23,431 bases of DNA from JAXHTH01 sp034211115. Its GTDB lineage: Bacteria; Planctomycetota; Phycisphaerae; Phycisphaerales; SM1A02. How positions within the stretch are numbered: position 1 is the stretch's first letter; each line of letters begins with the position of its first letter. Of this stretch, positions 1-7,056 are shown piece by piece. The notes under the pieces are model-generated. The model had not been told where the DNA came from. It searched no databases and was given only the letters and a program-made list of their open reading frames with translations. The position numbers and the translations under genes were made by a program. The stretch spans positions 1 through 23,431 of the forward strand of contig JAXHTH010000304.1 of NCBI GenBank assembly GCA_034211115.1, written 5' to 3'.

Positions 1-216
1 GCGCCGCGGGCTCGCGCGCCGGGCGATTCCGAGGATTCTCGAAATCTATTTCCGGGGGCGGGGGCGGGGGCCGCGGCGCGACGCGGAGCGTCGTCCCACC
101 ACGCCGCGCGACGCGGAGCGGCGTCCGTTCTACTCCGCACGACGCGGAGCGTCGTGCCACCTCCGGTCCGCCGGCGCAGGGCCGGGACGGCCGTGCCGCT
201 TCTCTTTCGGACTCCG
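1..216. other. Non-coding stretch downstream of trpE
   Basis: I see no credible gene here. The stretch holds three runs of five G separated by single C at 54-70, then three copies of a palindromic repeat (described separately), then about 50 bases of GC-rich sequence up to the trpE stop codon. A gene entering from the left edge cannot be excluded for the first few dozen bases, but no frame looks coding. No T-tract terminator for trpE is evident; the palindromes may serve as its transcript end. Confidence 0.5.
76..161. repeat. Cluster of three palindromic repeat copies
   Basis: Three copies of one short palindrome stand head to tail with core starts at 79, 109 and 140. The best copy (137-157) has arms GCACGACGC and GCGTCGTGC, a perfect 9-bp stem around GGA, followed by CACC. 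The first copy (79-93 core, then CCCACC) has a slightly altered left flank. The second (101-124) has changed arms that still pair outside the core (ACGCCGC with GCGGCGT). The same element recurs at 14245-14307. Their position after the 3' end of trpE suggests a REP-like dispersed hairpin. Whether it ends transcripts, protects 3' ends or is merely a mobile repeat cannot be told from the sequence. Confidence 0.8.
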
Positions 217-1779
217 CTATTGACGGAAGGTCACTTCCGCCAGGTCGATGGCGCGGTTGAGGGCGGCGGCCTTGTTCACCGTCTCCTCGTACTCGCGCGC
301 GGGGACGGAGTCGGCGACGATGCCCGCTCCCGCCTGGAGGTGCACGGGCCAGCCACGCGCCGCATGGCCCGCGGTGGGGATCACCATCGTGCGGAGGGCG
401 ATGGCCATGTCCATGTCGCCGGCGAAACTGACATAACCGATGCCGCCCGCGTAGGGGCCGCGGCGGGTCGGCTCCAGCTCGTCGATGATCTGCATCGCCC
501 GCACCTTCGGCGCGCCGCTGACCGTTCCCACCGGCAGCGTACCGTGCAGGGCATCCCAGCAGTCCGAGCCGTGCTTCAAACGGCCGGTCACGGTCGAGGA
601 CAGGTGCATGACGTGGCTGTAGCGCTCGACCTCCATGATGCGCTCGAGACGGATCGACGCCAGCGCGCAGACGCGCCCGAGGTCGTTGCGCCCGAGGTCG
701 ACGAGCATGACGTGCTCGGCCCGCTCTTTTTCATCGGCGCGCAGCTCGCGCTCCAGCGCTTCGTCCTCCTCGGGCGTCGCGCCGCGCCGCCGCGTCCCCG
801 CCAAGGGGCGATTGGTCACGAGCCCGTCGTGCGTGCGGCACAGGATCTCCGGGCTGGAGGCGATGAGGATCGAACCCTCCGCCTGGAGATAGATCATGTA
901 CGGGCTGGGATTGACGATGCGCAGCGCGCGGTAGACATCGAACGGATCGGCGGGCGTGCGCCGCTCGAACCGCTGGCTGAGGACGACCTGGAAGGCGTCG
1001 CCGGCCGCGATGTACTCCTTCGTCCTCACCACCGCCTCTTCAAACGCCTCGCGCGTGAAGTTGCCCGACATGTGCGCATCGGACTTCTGCGCGACATCCA
1101 GGTCGACAGCGCCCGCCGCGAGGGGCACGCTGTGCGTCTCGAGGCGATTGACATACGCATCGAGCTCGGCCGCCCCGGCGTCGTAGGCGGCATCCACCGA
1201 ATCGTGCTCGTCCAGCAGCACGTGGTTGATCGCGTAGAGCACCTTCGAGACGTGATCGAAGACGCCGACCTGGCGGTAGAGTCCGAAGTGCAGATCGGGG
1301 AGGTTCCGGTCGTCGGCCGGGGCGGCCTCGAAGGGCAGCTTCTCCGGCTCCAGGTAGCGGACGGTGTCGTAGCCGGCGTAGCCGACCCACCCGCCGGTGA
1401 AGCGCGGCAGGTCGAATCCGGCGCGGGCCGGGGCCGCGACGGGCTTCCAGTGGGCCGTGAGCCCGCGCGGGGCGGCGAGCGGATTCGCCTCCCGCGTCCG
1501 CCGCCTCTCGCCGGTGCGGTGATCGGTGATGACGACGTCATGCCCCCGCGCGATGACCTCCATCCCCGGCTGGGCGCCGATGAAGGAGTACCGCCCCAGC
1601 ATCGACCCGCCCTCGACGGACTCGAAGAGGAAGCTGGGCGCCGTCCGCTCATCGGCCGACACGAGCCGGCGATAGCCCAGCACGGGCGTGAGCTGGTCGC
1701 TCATGAGGCGTCGCACGAGGGCGATGGCGTTGCCCCGCTCAGCCAGTTTCCGGAAGGTGGATCGATCCGGCGTGATCAT
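217..1779 (-). CDS. trpE: Anthranilate synthase component I
   Basis: This enzyme makes anthranilate from chorismate with ammonia supplied by the TrpG subunit, the first committed step of tryptophan synthesis in the cytoplasm. The 520 residues match the family length. The N-terminal regulatory half carries ESVEGG (53-58), the counterpart of the LLES-type motif that binds feedback-inhibiting tryptophan. The C-terminal chorismate-binding half shows NPSPYM, PLAGTRRRG, the acidic EKERAEHVMLVDLGRND block, GTVSGAPKVRAM, PYAGGIGY and QAGAGIVADS. The tryptophan-site motif and overall similarity favour TrpE over the related PabB. No trpG, trpD or other trp gene lies in the window, so it stands alone here. 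No Shine-Dalgarno sequence precedes the ATG, and a TACACT hexamer lies 8 bases upstream, which suggests a leaderless or very short-leader mRNA. Palindromic repeats follow its 3' end. Confidence 0.95.
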   Translation of the reverse strand: MITPDRSTFRKLAERGNAIALVRRLMSDQLTPVLGYRRLVSADERTAPSFLFESVEGGSMLGRYSFIGAQPGMEVIARGHDVVITDHRTGERRRTREANPLAAPRGLTAHWKPVAAPARAGFDLPRFTGGWVGYAGYDTVRYLEPEKLPFEAAPADDRNLPDLHFGLYRQVGVFDHVSKVLYAINHVLLDEHDSVDAAYDAGAAELDAYVNRLETHSVPLAAGAVDLDVAQKSDAHMSGNFTREAFEEAVVRTKEYIAAGDAFQVVLSQRFERRTPADPFDVYRALRIVNPSPYMIYLQAEGSILIASSPEILCRTHDGLVTNRPLAGTRRRGATPEEDEALERELRADEKERAEHVMLVDLGRNDLGRVCALASIRLERIMEVERYSHVMHLSSTVTGRLKHGSDCWDALHGTLPVGTVSGAPKVRAMQIIDELEPTRRGPYAGGIGYVSFAGDMDMAIALRTMVIPTAGHAARGWPVHLQAGAGIVADSVPAREYEETVNKAAALNRAIDLAEVTFRQ

Positions 1780-1787
1780 GGGCGGCT

Positions 1788-1793
1788 AGTGTA
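1788..1793 (-). promoter_or_regulatory. Candidate -10 element of trpE
   Basis: On the minus strand TACACT (4 of 6 matches to TATAAT) ends 8 bases before the trpE ATG. Transcription would start at or next to the start codon, in keeping with the lack of a ribosome binding site. No good -35 box is seen, so this is tentative. Confidence 0.35.
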
Positions 1794-1841
1794 CCGGTGC
1801 AACCGCCCCCGGAGGCGGGACGTACATAGCCGCACAATCGG

Positions 1842-1847
1842 TACAAT
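1842..1847 (+). promoter_or_regulatory. Candidate -10 element of the ABC ATPase gene
   Basis: TACAAT matches the -10 consensus at 5 of 6 positions and lies 24 bases before the ATG at 1872. The -35 region is not recognisable. It sits in the 92-base divergent region shared with trpE. Confidence 0.4.
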
Positions 1848-1871
1848 CCCCCCGCTCCTTCGGCCCAGCTC

Positions 1872-2603
1872 ATGATCCGGTCCCAGACGCCCGCCCAACC
1901 CGACGATGGCCCGCCCGCCCCGGTCGCCGACCTGCGGGCGATTTCCAAGACCTACTTCAAGCCGGACGGGTCCGTGCTGGTCGAGGCGCTCAAGGCCGTC
2001 GATCTGACGCTTCAGACCGGCCAGTACCTCTCCATCATGGGCGCCTCCGGCTCGGGCAAGAGCACGCTGATGAACATCCTCGGCTGTCTCGACCGGCCGA
2101 CCGAGGGCACCTACCTGCTGGACGGGCGGGACGTGGCCACGCTCGACGATGACGATCTCAGCCGCGCCCGCGGGAGGAAGATCGGCTTCATCTTCCAGGC
2201 GTTCAACCTCATCAGCGAGCTGACGACCGTGGAGAACGTGGAGGTTCCGCTCTTCTACCAGGGCGTCCACAAGCACGAGCGACATGATCGCGCCGTCGAG
2301 AAGCTCCAGCTCGTCGGCCTGGGGGATCGGCTCTCCCACCGCCCGGCCGAGCTGTCCGGCGGGCAGCAGCAGCGCGTCGCCGTCGCCCGCGCGCTGGTGA
2401 CCGATCCCTCGATCATCATGGCCGACGAGCCGACGGGCAACCTCGACTCGAAGACGGGCGAGGCGATCCTCAATCTCATCACCGACCTGCACGATCGCGG
2501 GATGACGATCATCATGGTCACGCACGATGAGCGCGTCGCCGAACGCTGCCAGCGCATCGTCTTCCTCCGCGACGGCGAGATCGAGTCGGACGTGCTGCAA
2601 TAG
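1872..2603 (+). CDS. LolD/MacB-type ABC transporter ATP-binding protein
   Basis: This is a 243-residue cytoplasmic ATPase that would power a membrane permease of the FtsX/MacB/LolC class. Visible motifs are Walker A GASGSGKST (57-65), the Q-loop Gln109 in FQAFNL, the signature LSGGQQQR (161-168), Walker B IIMADE (181-186) followed by PTGNLDS, and the H-loop His218 in VTHDE. The PTGNLD extension and the overall pattern are typical of the LolD/MacB/YknY group (lipoprotein release, peptide or antibiotic export). The substrate cannot be deduced. Its permease is not adjacent: ruvC starts 49 bases downstream and trpE is divergent upstream. No Shine-Dalgarno sequence is visible before the ATG. The first ~20 residues are a Pro-rich extension, so an internal start is conceivable, but no better one stands out. 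Confidence 0.9.
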   Translation: MIRSQTPAQPDDGPPAPVADLRAISKTYFKPDGSVLVEALKAVDLTLQTGQYLSIMGASGSGKSTLMNILGCLDRPTEGTYLLDGRDVATLDDDDLSRARGRKIGFIFQAFNLISELTTVENVEVPLFYQGVHKHERHDRAVEKLQLVGLGDRLSHRPAELSGGQQQRVAVARALVTDPSIIMADEPTGNLDSKTGEAILNLITDLHDRGMTIIMVTHDERVAERCQRIVFLRDGEIESDVLQ

Positions 2604-2652
2604 TCTGCCCGCGTGCCGCCGAAGCGGCGCGCGCCGTGGGATCGAGACACCA

Positions 2653-3141
2653 ATGCGAATTCTCGGCATTGATCCCGGACTGCACCTGACCGGCTACGGC
2701 TGCGTTGATCTTGCCGAGGGGCAGGCGGAGCCGGCGGTGATCGAGGCCGGCGTGCTCAGGCTGGCCCGCAAGCAGCCGATGGTGTATCGCCTGAACCAGC
2801 TCTACGAGGACCTGATGGCGCTGCTCGACGAGCTGAGCCCGGACGAGATGGTCGTCGAGAAGCTGTTCAGCCACTACAAGCACGTGCGCACCGCGATCCT
2901 GATGGGCCATGCGCGGGGCGTGGTCCTGCTCGCCGGGCGGCAGCACGAGATCACAGTCGGCGAGCTGTCGGCCACGGAGGTCAAGAAGGCCGTCACCGGC
3001 ACGGGGCACGCGACCAAGCACCAGGTGCAGCAGGCGGTGATGAGCCAGTGCGGCCTGGCCGAGATTCCCCAGCCGCCGGACGTCGCCGATGCGATCGCCA
3101 TCGCCCTCTGCGCGGCGAGGCGGAAGATGGTGGAATCGTGA
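2653..3141 (+). CDS. ruvC: Holliday junction endonuclease RuvC
   Basis: RuvC resolves Holliday junctions by paired nicks during recombinational repair, working with the RuvAB branch-migration motor. The 162 residues match the family. The four acidic catalytic residues appear in the expected places: Asp7 in GIDPG, Glu69 in VVEKLF, and Asp143 and Asp146 in PPDVADAIAIAL. The basic TEVKKAVTGTGHATKHQV stretch (108-125) fits the DNA-contacting segment. The frame stays open upstream to 2527, but the protein family begins exactly at the ATG at 2653, so the longer version is rejected. ruvA and ruvB are not in the window. It lies 49 bases after the ABC ATPase gene, probably on the same transcript, and converges with the lipoprotein gene 24 bases away. 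Confidence 0.96.
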   Translation: MRILGIDPGLHLTGYGCVDLAEGQAEPAVIEAGVLRLARKQPMVYRLNQLYEDLMALLDELSPDEMVVEKLFSHYKHVRTAILMGHARGVVLLAGRQHEITVGELSATEVKKAVTGTGHATKHQVQQAVMSQCGLAEIPQPPDVADAIAIALCAARRKMVES

Positions 3142-3165
3142 CCCGGACCGTGATCGCGTGCCTGA

Positions 3166-4017
3166 TTACGGCTCGAACGGCTTGAGGATCATCGTCACCG
3201 GCGTGCCCACGGGCGGGATGCGCTCGGTGTCGACCTCCCACTCCGGCGGCTGAACCGCCGCCTGATCGGCGAGCACGCGCGAGAAGCCGACGACCTCGTC
3301 GCCGAACGTGACGAGCCCGATGATCGACCCGGTCACGTCGGCCACGTAGTGCTCGCCTTCCTCGTCCATCCAGTCGGGATTGGGGGCGAAGGCGGAGCCG
3401 GCGAAGATCCACGGCTCGCGCGGAAACTCGTGCCGGCCCAGGTGATCCCGAATCCAGGACCGGATCGGTTCCTCGATCAGCCCATCCGATTCGTCCGTGT
3501 AGCGCACGAGGACATCGAGGGCGGTACCGGTCGGCGGAGTGAACGAGTACTCCTCGTTCTCATAGGACCACCTTCCGGGGCTGCCGGGCTCAAATCCGGC
3601 CATCAACAGGGCCGCATGAATCTGGCTGGGTTTCGCGCGGGGCACCACAAGCGATTCGTGCTCGCGCGTGCCCGGTGCGCAGGCGATCTGCTCCAGCCAG
3701 CCGTACTCCAGGCACACCCAGGCCTGGAGCTCGACGGCTGGGGCCTCGGGGAGGACGACCACGCCCGGGAACGGCTCGATCCGCGTCGAGGGAACATCGG
3801 AACTCGCGGCCGGAGCGTCATCCCGGGCCGGTCCCGCACCGCGCTCGGGCCCGGCGGCCTGATTCACCGCAGCGGCCGCCGGCTCGGTCCCTCCCTCGAC
3901 CGGCGATGGCGTGGCAGCCGGCGATGCGGCCGCGTCGTCCGCCCTTGCGGGCCCCGCGCGGCAACCGCCGAGCAGAATCGTCAGCAGCGCCAGGATGACG
4001 GGGAGGGCAGGCGGCAC
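3166..4017 (-). CDS. Probable YdjY-domain lipoprotein
   Basis: The 283-residue product begins with a lipoprotein signal (hydrophobic 5-18, LLGGC, acylated Cys19). A low-complexity Ala/Pro/Glu linker to about residue 85 follows, and then a globular domain. That domain contains EHESLVV, KPSQIHAALLMAGFEPG, EEPIRSWIRDHL, PWIFAGSAF, a YVADVTGSIIGLV strand and GTPVTMILKP near the end. I recognise this pattern as resembling the YdjY domain found in many planctomycete lipoproteins. That is from memory and the biochemical role is unknown. The start codon is GTG at 4017 with no clear Shine-Dalgarno; no in-frame ATG would preserve the signal peptide. An upstream minus-strand hairpin and terminator (4099-4135) lies 80 bases before the start, so its expression may depend on read-through. 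Confidence 0.7.
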   Translation of the reverse strand: MPPALPVILALLTILLGGCRAGPARADDAAASPAATPSPVEGGTEPAAAAVNQAAGPERGAGPARDDAPAASSDVPSTRIEPFPGVVVLPEAPAVELQAWVCLEYGWLEQIACAPGTREHESLVVPRAKPSQIHAALLMAGFEPGSPGRWSYENEEYSFTPPTGTALDVLVRYTDESDGLIEEPIRSWIRDHLGRHEFPREPWIFAGSAFAPNPDWMDEEGEHYVADVTGSIIGLVTFGDEVVGFSRVLADQAAVQPPEWEVDTERIPPVGTPVTMILKPFEP

Positions 4018-4098
4018 GGCGACAGGCTATCGCGCCGATCGCCGCCCGTCCCGCCCGGATGGCGAGCTCGCTCCGGCCCGCCTCACGGGTGGGCAACG

Positions 4099-4135
4099 AA
4101 AAAAGGCCCGGCAGGAGCGAACTCCATGCCGAGCC
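4099..4135 (-). terminator. Strong intrinsic terminator on the minus strand
   Basis: Read on the minus strand, GGCTCGGCA pairs with TGCCGGGCC (one G-U pair). One bulged T follows, then GGAG pairs with CTCC around a TTCG tetraloop, and six T follow directly (4104-4099). No coding gene on that strand ends just upstream. It therefore terminates either a small RNA or the leader of the lipoprotein gene that starts at 4017. Confidence 0.85.
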
Positions 4136-4189
4136 CTTCCGGGGGCAACGGGAGATTCGGGGCAATGGGGGACGGAAGCGTCCCCATTC
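4099..4189 (-). ncRNA. Candidate small RNA or attenuated leader
   Basis: A transcript starting near 4189 would be about 90 bases long. It would begin with a hairpin (AATGGGGACG, loop CTTC, CGTCCCCCATT; plus-strand 4164-4188). A C-rich, probably unpaired stretch that includes CTCCC and GCCCCC follows, and it ends in the terminator at 4135-4099. No convincing protein is encoded in it. The C-rich stretch could pair with G-rich ribosome binding sites, as in many bacterial small RNAs. Alternatively this is the 5' leader of the lipoprotein gene, with the terminator acting as a switch. A CTTCCG in and beside the first loop is complementary to CGGAAG just before the terminator, a possible alternative pairing. 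The structure is seen; transcription is inferred. Confidence 0.5.
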
Positions 4190-4195
4190 ATGTAC

Positions 4196-4223
4196 ACGTT
4201 ACCACGTCTATCACGGCTGTCAA
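4196..4223 (-). promoter_or_regulatory. Promoter for the minus-strand leader or small RNA
   Basis: A perfect TTGACA (4223-4218) is followed after 16 bases by TAACGT (4201-4196, 3 of 6 matches). The predicted start, about 4189, falls at the beginning of the first hairpin. The consensus -35 and the terminator downstream support each other. Confidence 0.5.
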
Positions 4224-4345
4224 CCCCCCCGGTGGGCAGCGACGGGTTTTGTGCGTAGCCTTTTTCCCGGCCCTCGGGCTCGCGGGAGACAGGGTCGCCG
4301 CGACGCGGTGGAGGCTCCTTGCCGCGAGGATGCGAAGGTAGCGAG

Positions 4346-5155
4346 ATGATCGAGCTGACGCGCGATGTCCGATTCTGTATCCCGCTCTGCGAAGGCGAGT
4401 TGTCATCCTCCGCCGGCGGGCGGCACAACACCTTCGCCGGCTTCCCGAGCATGCCCGGGCTCGGGGTCTACTTCGAGCTGTCCGTCTGCTGCGGGGGCGA
4501 GAACGACCCCGTCACCGGCTATCTCATCAACATCACGGAGATCGATCGGGCCGTCCGTGAACGGGCGGTGCCCCTCATCCGGGAAGCCGTCCGGACCCGC
4601 TCCGGCGACGCCCCGGCCTCGCTGCTGCCGGGCATCCTCGCCGAGGTCGGAGCGACCCTCAGCCGGCCGGTCAAATCGATCACCTGGCGCCTGACGCCCT
4701 TTTACAGCCTCACCCTGGAGACGGCCCACATGGAGCGTTTTCTGACCCGCCAGCGGTTCGACTTCTCCGCCGCCCACCGGCTGCACTGCTCGGAACTGAG
4801 CGATGAGGAGAACCGTGATCTCTTCGGCAAGTGCAACAACCCGAACGGCCACGGGCACAACTACCGCCTGGAGGTCATCGTCGCCCAGCCATTGCCCGCG
4901 CAAGGGCGGCCGCCGTCTCTGCCCCTGCCGGAACTGGAGCGGATCGTCGACGAGCAGGTCATCCGGCGCTTCGATCACACGCATCTGAACCTGGACACGT
5001 CGGAGTTCGCCGATCTCAACCCGTCCGTCGAGCACATCGCCCGCGTGTGCCACGATCTTCTCTCGGCACCGATCGCGGCTGCCGGGGCGGAACTCAGCCA
5101 CGTGACGGTATGGGAGACGGAGAAGACGCGCTGCACCTACCCGGCCCGCGGGTGA
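4346..5155 (+). CDS. Tandem-domain 6-pyruvoyltetrahydropterin synthase/QueD homologue
   Basis: The 269-residue protein holds two T-fold domains. The C-terminal one (about 132-265) is a complete PTPS/QueD unit: zinc ligands His144 (SAAHRLH), His169 and His171 (HGHNY), nucleophile Cys163 (FGKC), DHTHLN (Asp210, His211) and Glu257 (VWETE). Such enzymes convert dihydroneopterin triphosphate to 6-carboxy- or 6-pyruvoyl-tetrahydropterin, for queuosine or pterin synthesis. The N-terminal domain (about 4-125) follows the same pattern, but the HGH position reads GLG (MPGLGVYFELSV) and the catalytic Cys is absent, so it should not bind zinc. Usual family members have one domain of 120-150 residues. The ATG at 4346 was chosen because the domain begins there; the frame opens earlier at 4319. 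No queC, queE or folE lies nearby, so the exact product is uncertain. Confidence 0.88.
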   Translation: MIELTRDVRFCIPLCEGELSSSAGGRHNTFAGFPSMPGLGVYFELSVCCGGENDPVTGYLINITEIDRAVRERAVPLIREAVRTRSGDAPASLLPGILAEVGATLSRPVKSITWRLTPFYSLTLETAHMERFLTRQRFDFSAAHRLHCSELSDEENRDLFGKCNNPNGHGHNYRLEVIVAQPLPAQGRPPSLPLPELERIVDEQVIRRFDHTHLNLDTSEFADLNPSVEHIARVCHDLLSAPIAAAGAELSHVTVWETEKTRCTYPARG

Positions 5156-5237
5156 GGGTCCGGGCGGCGTGCCCGGCGCGCTGCTACCCTGTGTCGTTCC
5201 GCCCCGCCAGAGGGCCTTGTCAGGAGCATCCCACGCC

Positions 5238-6629
5238 ATGCGACATCATCGCCTGTTCCCGGTTCCGCTCGCCTTGCTCTGCGCGGTCCCCTTCGCGCTC
5301 GCCCAGACCGTGCCCCCGGGCGGGGCGACGGGAGCGCCACCGGCCACACCTCCCGGCGCTCCCCCCCAGGCACCGGCAGAGGAAGCACCGCAGACCGAGG
5401 CCGGGCGCGCCTACGCGCAGTTGCTCTCCACGTTCCAGATCCTCGAGGGCTCGCTGAAGAGCCCGTCCCGACTCGCCGAATCCGAGCGGGCGGCGGTGCA
5501 GAGAGTCCTTCAACGGGCCGAAGCGTTCTCCGAGCGCTATCCGGACCACCTCGGCGCCCTGGCGATGCAGATCCAGCTTCTCAAGTGGCTGGACACGGAT
5601 CCGCAGCGCGTCGCCGGGCTGTTTGAGCGTCTCATGGAACTCCGTCCCGACGATGTCAATGTCGCCCTCCTCTGGGCGGGCGAACGGGAGAGAACCGAAG
5701 AGCTCGAGCCCGAGGCGGTCCTCGCCCTGTATCGCGATCTGTGCGAGCGCTTCCCCGACAATCCCGTCGCCTGCCTCGAATACGGCGAGCATCTGCGCGA
5801 TCAGCTCCGCTACGACGAGGCGATCGAGCTGGTGAGGCGGATCGATCCGGACCCGGCCGAAGCCCCGAAGCTGGTGTATCTCCTCGCCGACTGCCTCTTC
5901 GCCGAGCATCACTTCGAGGAGGCGCTGGCCGCCCTCGAATCGATCCCCGCCGGCGCGATCGAGGACTTCGAGCTGCGCCGAACCGTCGATCGCGACAAGC
6001 GATACTTTGGCGAATACATCGAGTTCTGGCAGCAGGAGCAGGAGCTGCGGGCGGCGGAGGCGGAGGCCGACGACCTGCCGCGGGCCGCCATCGAGACCGC
6101 CCGCGGCCGGATCGTGGTCGAGTTGTTCGAGGACCAGGCCCCCAACACCGTGGCCAATTTCATCTCGCTCGCCGAGTCGGACTTCTACGCCGGGACCGCG
6201 TTCCACCGGTTCGTGCCCAACTTCATGGTCCAGGGCGGCGATCCCAACAGCAGGCCGGATGCGAGCGGAACGCCGGGCATGGGCAATCCCGGCTATTACA
6301 TCCCCGATGAGCACACGCGGGAGGATCATCGCAATCACTTCCGCGACAGCCTGGCGATGGCCAAGCAGACGCGGCCGAACACCGCCGGCTGCCAGTTCTA
6401 CTTCAACCACCGCCCCACGCCCTGGCTGAACGGCCGGCACACCGTCTTCGGCCGCGTGATCGAAGGGCTGGAGATCGTCCGGTCGCTGCGCGAGGGCGAC
6501 GGGATTACCGGCATCACGGTGCTGCGGAAGCGCGATCACGCCTACGAACCGGAGACGCTTCCGCTCGTCCCGCCGAAGCCGCCCACGCCGGAGCGCATGC
6601 CCTTCACCGACCGGCCTTCGGGAGGATGA
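5238..6629 (+). CDS. Exported cyclophilin-type peptidyl-prolyl isomerase
   Basis: The 463-residue product speeds cis-trans isomerisation at proline bonds, here outside the cytoplasm. A signal peptide (1-22, ending ALA) and a Pro/Gly/Ala linker come first. A helical region of about 230 residues follows with TPR-like spacing (for example VALLWAGERERTEELEPEAVL, split by hydrophobic repeats). The cyclophilin domain spans about 283-434. Active-site residues are conserved: Arg324 (FHR), Phe329, Met330, Gln332 (FMVQGGD), Trp396 and His401 (PWLNGRHTVFG). The start at 5238 is favoured by AGGAG 11 bases upstream and by the signal peptide; the frame opens earlier at 5169. The stop codon overlaps the region of the next gene, so both are probably co-transcribed. 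The N-terminal extension may bind clients or cell-envelope partners. Confidence 0.9.
   Translation: MRHHRLFPVPLALLCAVPFALAQTVPPGGATGAPPATPPGAPPQAPAEEAPQTEAGRAYAQLLSTFQILEGSLKSPSRLAESERAAVQRVLQRAEAFSERYPDHLGALAMQIQLLKWLDTDPQRVAGLFERLMELRPDDVNVALLWAGERERTEELEPEAVLALYRDLCERFPDNPVACLEYGEHLRDQLRYDEAIELVRRIDPDPAEAPKLVYLLADCLFAEHHFEEALAALESIPAGAIEDFELRRTVDRDKRYFGEYIEFWQQEQELRAAEAEADDLPRAAIETARGRIVVELFEDQAPNTVANFISLAESDFYAGTAFHRFVPNFMVQGGDPNSRPDASGTPGMGNPGYYIPDEHTREDHRNHFRDSLAMAKQTRPNTAGCQFYFNHRPTPWLNGRHTVFGRVIEGLEIVRSLREGDGITGITVLRKRDHAYEPETLPLVPPKPPTPERMPFTDRPSGG
6621..6625 (+). promoter_or_regulatory. Ribosome binding site that decides the CDGSH start
   Basis: GGAGG abuts an ATG at 6626 with no gap but lies 6 bases before a second in-frame ATG at 6632. 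Normal spacing favours 6632. The site lies within the last codons of the cyclophilin gene. Confidence 0.65.
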
Positions 6630-6631
6630 CC

Positions 6632-6841
6632 ATGGCCCGCATGATCCGCCACGAACCGACCGGCCCGTACCGCATCGACCCGCAGGACAAGCCCGTGTTC
6701 ATCTGCGGGTGCGGCCTCACGCAGAACCCGCCCGATTGCGACGGCTCGCATTCGGCGTGCCGCGCCGAGGAGCCGGGCAAACTGTACGTGTACGACGCCG
6801 GTCGGCGGAAGGTGGTGGAGATCACCGAGGACAGGACGTGA
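6632..6841 (+). CDS. CDGSH iron-sulfur domain protein
   Basis: This small cytoplasmic protein (69 residues) carries the full CDGSH signature for a redox-active 2Fe-2S cluster held by three Cys and one His: Cys25, Cys27, Cys36 and His40 in CGCGLTQNPPDCDGSH. Family members transfer electrons or clusters; the partner here is unknown. The gene starts 2 bases after the cyclophilin stop codon if the ATG at 6632 is used, or overlaps it as ATGA if 6626 is used. The Shine-Dalgarno spacing favours 6632. It is the last gene of the plus-strand group, with a probable terminator about 130 bases later. The acidic C-terminus (VVEITEDRT) is ordinary for stand-alone bacterial CDGSH proteins. Confidence 0.9.
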   Translation: MARMIRHEPTGPYRIDPQDKPVFICGCGLTQNPPDCDGSHSACRAEEPGKLYVYDAGRRKVVEITEDRT

Positions 6842-6971
6842 TCGGGCGCCGCGCCGCCGCCGACCGATAAGAAGACGCGCCCACGCGCCGCGCCGGCGTG
6901 GCCGGGCGCGCGCCGCGGGCTTCTCTGCCGCCGCTCTGCGCCCGAGACAGGCTCGTTCCAACAGGCGTTCT

Positions 6972-6993
6972 GCGGCGCCGGCTCCGCTTTTTT
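6972..6993 (+). terminator. Probable terminator of the cyclophilin/CDGSH transcript
   Basis: GCGG and CCGC form the base of a short GC hairpin (6972-6987), followed directly by six T (6988-6993). The stem is short and has a mismatch, so strength is uncertain. Confidence 0.55.
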
Positions 6994-7056
6994 GCGATTA
7001 ATTGGCGGTCTCGTCTGATGCATCGACGCGCGTGAACCGATGTGTGCGTTGATCCG

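Noticed and set aside
76..161. CRISPR array
   Set aside because: The repeats are 30-31 bases apart from core to core, which leaves almost no spacer, and they are internally palindromic; they recur singly elsewhere.
1780..1871. trp attenuator in front of trpE
   Set aside because: A small hairpin (CCGCC/GGCGG, 1803-1818) exists, but there is no leader peptide with clustered Trp codons and no terminator.
154..1875. Long plus-strand open frame (573 codons) across trpE
   Set aside because: It is exactly antisense to trpE, gives an Arg/His/Asp-rich product without any recognisable motif, and arises from the high GC content.
4027..4452. Minus-strand frame of 141 codons over the leader region
   Set aside because: It crosses the promoter, hairpin and terminator and the start of the PTPS gene, lacks a ribosome binding site, and its product has no plausible fold.
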